Shown in pieces: positions 61,431 through 64,000 of a stretch of DNA of 64,000 nt (positions within the stretch are counted from its first letter, which is position 1; each line of letters begins with the position of its first letter). Under the pieces are notes generated by a model that searched no databases, was not told the origin of the DNA, and saw only the letters and a list, made by a program, of their open reading frames with translations. A program made the translations under genes and the position numbers. The DNA is from CALZIK01 sp945787635. GTDB lineage: Bacteria > Acidobacteriota > Thermoanaerobaculia > Multivoradales > JAHEKO01. The stretch is from positions 620,001 to 684,000 of the forward strand of contig CAMYNM010000001.1 of assembly GCA_947259725.1 (NCBI GenBank), read 5' to 3'.

Positions 61431-62648
61431 ATGAGTAGAAAGGGGCTCGCTCTCTTGATCGCCTGCCTGGCGACGGGCACCGGCTTCGCGGAAGGAAATG
61501 ACTTCAACTTCGTTCCGTTCGATCTGGGCGGGGACTACTACAGCTTCGAAGTGTCGGATCTCGACGTCTACAATCTGGACCAGCAGCCGTTCTCCACGAC
61601 GATCAGCATCGTTGGGGGGCCGGACCTGCGAGCCGAGGACAAGAATCGTTCGTCGAACGACGTCCTGGCGTTCCGCGGCAACGGATCGTCTTCCGGCGGT
61701 TTCGTGACTCCCTCGCGGATCGGGGACGAGGCGGTGTCGGTTCGATGCACGGTCGGCCTGTTCACGACCGGAAGACGTCAGAAACCGTTGAGGACCGGCA
61801 TCAACGCGGGCGAAACCGTGGCCTTCACCGGAATCGGCGCCGTCGGCGGGAACGACTTCCTGTTTGCCGGTGTCGCCCCGCGCAAGGACGGAACACAGGT
61901 GTTTGCGAGAGACAACACGAGACTACTGACCAATGTCTTCCTGGACGACGTCTTCGCCGTCGAGCTCGATCTCGAGAAGGGAGTCCAGTCGCAGGGTGGG
62001 CAAGACATGAGCTTCGCTCGCCTGAGCGTGCGGCCGGCGGGCTCCGACGATCCGTTCGACCTGTTGGTCGAAGAGCTCTTCCCGGTCTTCGACGATCCGT
62101 TTCCGCAGGGTCTGGACACCATCTTTGGAGTCGATGGTCTCGACGAGGACGGCCAGATCTTCTTCGACAACATCTTCGTCTCGGGCCTGGAAGGCATCGC
62201 GGAAGCAGCGGCCAGCGAGCTTCTCGACGATGCGTTCGAGCTCGAAGTCTCAGCCTTCGTCGAGCTCTTCGTCAATCCCGACGGGGCGAAAAAAAAGATC
62301 CAGAGAGCCGTCAAGAAGTTGAAGAAGGCCAAGCGCTCTCTCAAGAAAAACCGGAAGGACCTGAGCCCGACAACGGACCTGTCGAGAACCCGTGCCGCTA
62401 TCGGAACCGCCCTCGACCTCGATCAGCAAGTCCTGGATGCGATCGAGGGCGGCGATGCGACGGAGGCCGACAGGTTGCTGATCGAGGTGACAACCGAGAA
62501 GGCCCGTGCCGAGCTGTTCCTCCAGGGCCACGATCCGGGGCCCGGTCCCTTTGAGGATGGTGTCGGAGGCTTCGACTTGGACGACCCGATCTTTGTCGAT
62601 GGTTTCGAATCGGGAGACGTCAGCGCGTGGTCTTTGACTGACCGGTAG
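61431..62648 (+). CDS. Secreted protein with C-terminal DGFESGD motif
   Basis: A 405-residue exported protein. It starts at an ATG behind GGGAGG with a short signal peptide (LALLIACLATGTGFA). The first 260 residues are beta-rich and acidic (FVPFDLGGDYYSFEVSDLDV, TVAFTGIGAVGGNDFLFAGV). A very basic helical segment follows (KKIQRAVKKLKKAKRSLKKN), then an Asp-rich helix. It ends DDPIFVDGFESGDVSAWS plus LTDR. The last block recurs in the remnant at 40378-40821 and may be a sorting or anchoring tag. The central domain is unknown to me. Confidence 0.8.
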   Translation: MSRKGLALLIACLATGTGFAEGNDFNFVPFDLGGDYYSFEVSDLDVYNLDQQPFSTTISIVGGPDLRAEDKNRSSNDVLAFRGNGSSSGGFVTPSRIGDEAVSVRCTVGLFTTGRRQKPLRTGINAGETVAFTGIGAVGGNDFLFAGVAPRKDGTQVFARDNTRLLTNVFLDDVFAVELDLEKGVQSQGGQDMSFARLSVRPAGSDDPFDLLVEELFPVFDDPFPQGLDTIFGVDGLDEDGQIFFDNIFVSGLEGIAEAAASELLDDAFELEVSAFVELFVNPDGAKKKIQRAVKKLKKAKRSLKKNRKDLSPTTDLSRTRAAIGTALDLDQQVLDAIEGGDATEADRLLIEVTTEKARAELFLQGHDPGPGPFEDGVGGFDLDDPIFVDGFESGDVSAWSLTDR

Positions 62649-62701
62649 CTGCTGGGGGCAATCGGTGCGCGCCTGAGCAGGCCGGTTGCGATATCGAGGT
62701 A

Positions 62702-62776
62702 GCGGAAGACGGTCGACAGGGGCGTCGACCGCTACATCGGATTCGGTCGACAGGGGCGTCGACCGCTACATGCGGG
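62702..62776 (+). repeat. Tandem pair of the palindromic repeat
   Basis: Two units, 62711-62744 and 62745-62776, both with GGTCGACAGGGGCGTCGACC then GCTACAT. The left flank AGCGGAAGAC matches copy 2. It separates the DGFESGD gene from glgC. Confidence 0.85.
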
Positions 62777-62811
62777 GAAGGCGCGCGGGCACGGGTGCTA
62801 ACCTGATATCG

Positions 62812-64000
62812 ATGTCGCCGAAGCACGACATTCTCGGCATGGTGCTGGCCGGCGGCGAAGGCCGGCGGCTGCTTCCCCTCACGCGCGAGCGGGCGAAGCC
62901 GGCGGTGCCCTTCGGCGGCCAGTACCGGCTGGTTGATTTCGTCCTCTCGAACCTGGTCAACAGCGGGCTGCGGCGAATCGTCGTACTCACCCAGTACCGG
63001 AGCCACAGCCTGGACCGCCACATGGCCCAGGCCTGGCGCCTATCGCCGCTTCTGGGCAACTACGTCGCCACGGTACCGGCGCAGATGCGCACCGGCCGCC
63101 ACTGGTTCGCCGGCTCGGCCGATGCCATCTACCAAAACCTGAACATTCTCGGAGACGAGCGGCCCGACTACGTCGCGGTCTTCGGCGCCGATCACATATA
63201 CAGGATGGACGTCGGACCGATGCTCGAGCAGCACGTCGAGACCGGCGCGGCGGTCACCGTATCGGGTATCCCGGTACCGATCGAGGAGGCCAGCGCTTTC
63301 GGCGTGATCGACAGTGACGCGGACGGCAAGATTCGCTCGTTCCTGGAGAAACCGGCCGAACCGCCGGCGATGCCCGGCGACCCGGCGCGCGCTTTCGCCT
63401 CGATGGGCAACTACATTTTCACCGCCGACGCCCTGCGCGCCGTGGTCGTCGCCGACGCCGAGGACAAGGACTCGAAACACGACCTCGGCGGCGACATCAT
63501 CCCCCGGCTGGTCGGAGAGGGCCGAGCCTGGGTCTACGACTTCGGCGGCAACCAGGTGCCCGGGCAAAACGAGCGCGAGCGCGGCTACTGGCGGGATGTG
63601 GGGGGCCTCGACGCCTACTACGCGGCGAGCATGGACCTCATCGCCGCCACACCGGTGTTCGATCTCTACAACCGCCGCTGGCCGATTCTGACCTGGAGTT
63701 TCCCCCATCCGCCGGCCAAGTTCGTGCACGACTTCGACGGACGCCGGGGGCAGGCGCTCGACTCGCTGGTGGCGCCGGGCGTCGTCGTCTCGGGTGCCAC
63801 GGTGCGCCGCTCGATTCTCTCGGTCCACTCGCGCGTCAACTCCTTGGCCGAGGTCACCGATAGCGTGCTCTTCGATGACGTCGACGTCGGACGCGGGGCC
63901 GTGGTACGGCGCGCGATCCTCGACAAGAGCGTGAATGTCGAACAGGAAGCCGAGATCGGCGTGGACCTCGAGCGGGACCGTGAGCGGTTCACGGTGTCCG
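62812..64000 (+). CDS. glgC: Glucose-1-phosphate adenylyltransferase (3' end outside window)
   Basis: Makes ADP-glucose for glycogen synthesis. The first 396 codons are present. Signature blocks: MVLAGGEGRRLLPLTRERAK (nucleotide loop), PAVPFGGQYRLVDFVLSN, GSADAIYQNLNILGDERPDY, VFGADHIYRMDVGPML and KHDLGGDIIPRLVGEGRAWV. The C-terminal left-handed beta-helix begins (SGATVRRSILSVHSRVNSLA, AVVRRAILDKSVNVEQEAEI). Bacterial GlgC is about 400-430 residues, so only a short tail lies beyond the edge. The ATG at 62812 is preceded by the tandem repeats; no clear ribosome site is seen. Confidence 0.95.
   Translation, partial: MSPKHDILGMVLAGGEGRRLLPLTRERAKPAVPFGGQYRLVDFVLSNLVNSGLRRIVVLTQYRSHSLDRHMAQAWRLSPLLGNYVATVPAQMRTGRHWFAGSADAIYQNLNILGDERPDYVAVFGADHIYRMDVGPMLEQHVETGAAVTVSGIPVPIEEASAFGVIDSDADGKIRSFLEKPAEPPAMPGDPARAFASMGNYIFTADALRAVVVADAEDKDSKHDLGGDIIPRLVGEGRAWVYDFGGNQVPGQNERERGYWRDVGGLDAYYAASMDLIAATPVFDLYNRRWPILTWSFPHPPAKFVHDFDGRRGQALDSLVAPGVVVSGATVRRSILSVHSRVNSLAEVTDSVLFDDVDVGRGAVVRRAILDKSVNVEQEAEIGVDLERDRERFTVS

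Noticed and set aside
61112..62776. Short tandem repeats as a CRISPR array
   Set aside because: Units follow each other head to tail with only a fixed short linker, no variable spacers, and no cas genes are present.
1..64000. tRNA or rRNA genes
   Set aside because: I looked for T-loop-like GGTTCGA-type strings and rRNA landmarks and found nothing convincing; tRNAscan would be decisive.

Overview
The window is high-GC, densely coded bacterial chromosome. No ribosomal or single-copy marker gene settles the lineage. The mix of families (Ser/Thr kinases fused to TolB/WD40-like beta-propellers, a winged-helix/TPR regulator, DUF885 peptidase-like proteins, many secreted proteins of unknown role, and a C-terminal DGFESGD motif) is what I would expect in Acidobacteriota, perhaps near Thermoanaerobaculia. 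That placement is inference. No tRNA, rRNA, CRISPR array, prophage or recognisable IS element was seen.

Layout. 1-8.8 kb (minus strand): a PHP-like lipoprotein cut by the window edge, a hybrid sensor kinase, a broken DUF4287-like gene, a diheme cytochrome c, a small secreted protein, an MBL hydrolase and a large unknown with a GNAT-like region. 9-18.4 kb (mostly plus): envelope proteins, an LCAT-like hydrolase, a bicupin lipoprotein, PilZ, SelD, a decayed MtrB/PioB-like beta-barrel, an MFS permease and a LOG-family protein. 18.4-27 kb (minus): DUF885 protein, CrtI/RetSat-like oxidoreductase, PEP carboxylase, animal-type heme peroxidase. 27-34 kb: ApaG, acyl-CoA dehydrogenase, SnoaL-like protein, PAS protein, CadC-like regulator, ornithine cyclodeaminase family. 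34-48 kb: DUF3667, MscS, a Sec-containing thioredoxin-like protein, pirin, a beta-lactamase-like fusion, a PadR/aspartyl-protease pair and several gene remnants. 48-64 kb: an ECF sigma/anti-sigma/secreted-protein operon, HicB, two kinase-propeller receptors, a second DUF885 protein, and glgC running off the right edge.

Two themes stand out. First, selenocysteine use. selD has an in-frame TGA exactly at its catalytic Cys position. A thioredoxin-fold gene at 36738-37343 reads through a TGA to give a U-x-x-C redox motif. A plain ORF scan would start both genes too late. Second, gene decay. At least seven remnants lie in 64 kb: a DUF4287-like gene with an internal deletion, an MtrB-like barrel with two in-frame TGAs, a molybdopterin oxidoreductase 5' end with a stop in its Tat motif, an S41-peptidase/methyltransferase fusion, a PIN toxin, an acyl-CoA dehydrogenase tail and the end of a DGFESGD protein. 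Assembly error is an alternative for any one of them.

A dispersed intergenic palindrome (core GGTCGAC-N6-GTCGACC) occurs about ten times, as single copies in the middle of the window and as tandem arrays near 61.1 and 62.7 kb. Two secreted products, one of them a remnant, share the C-terminal motif IF-x-DGFESGD-x-SAW, which may be a sorting tag.
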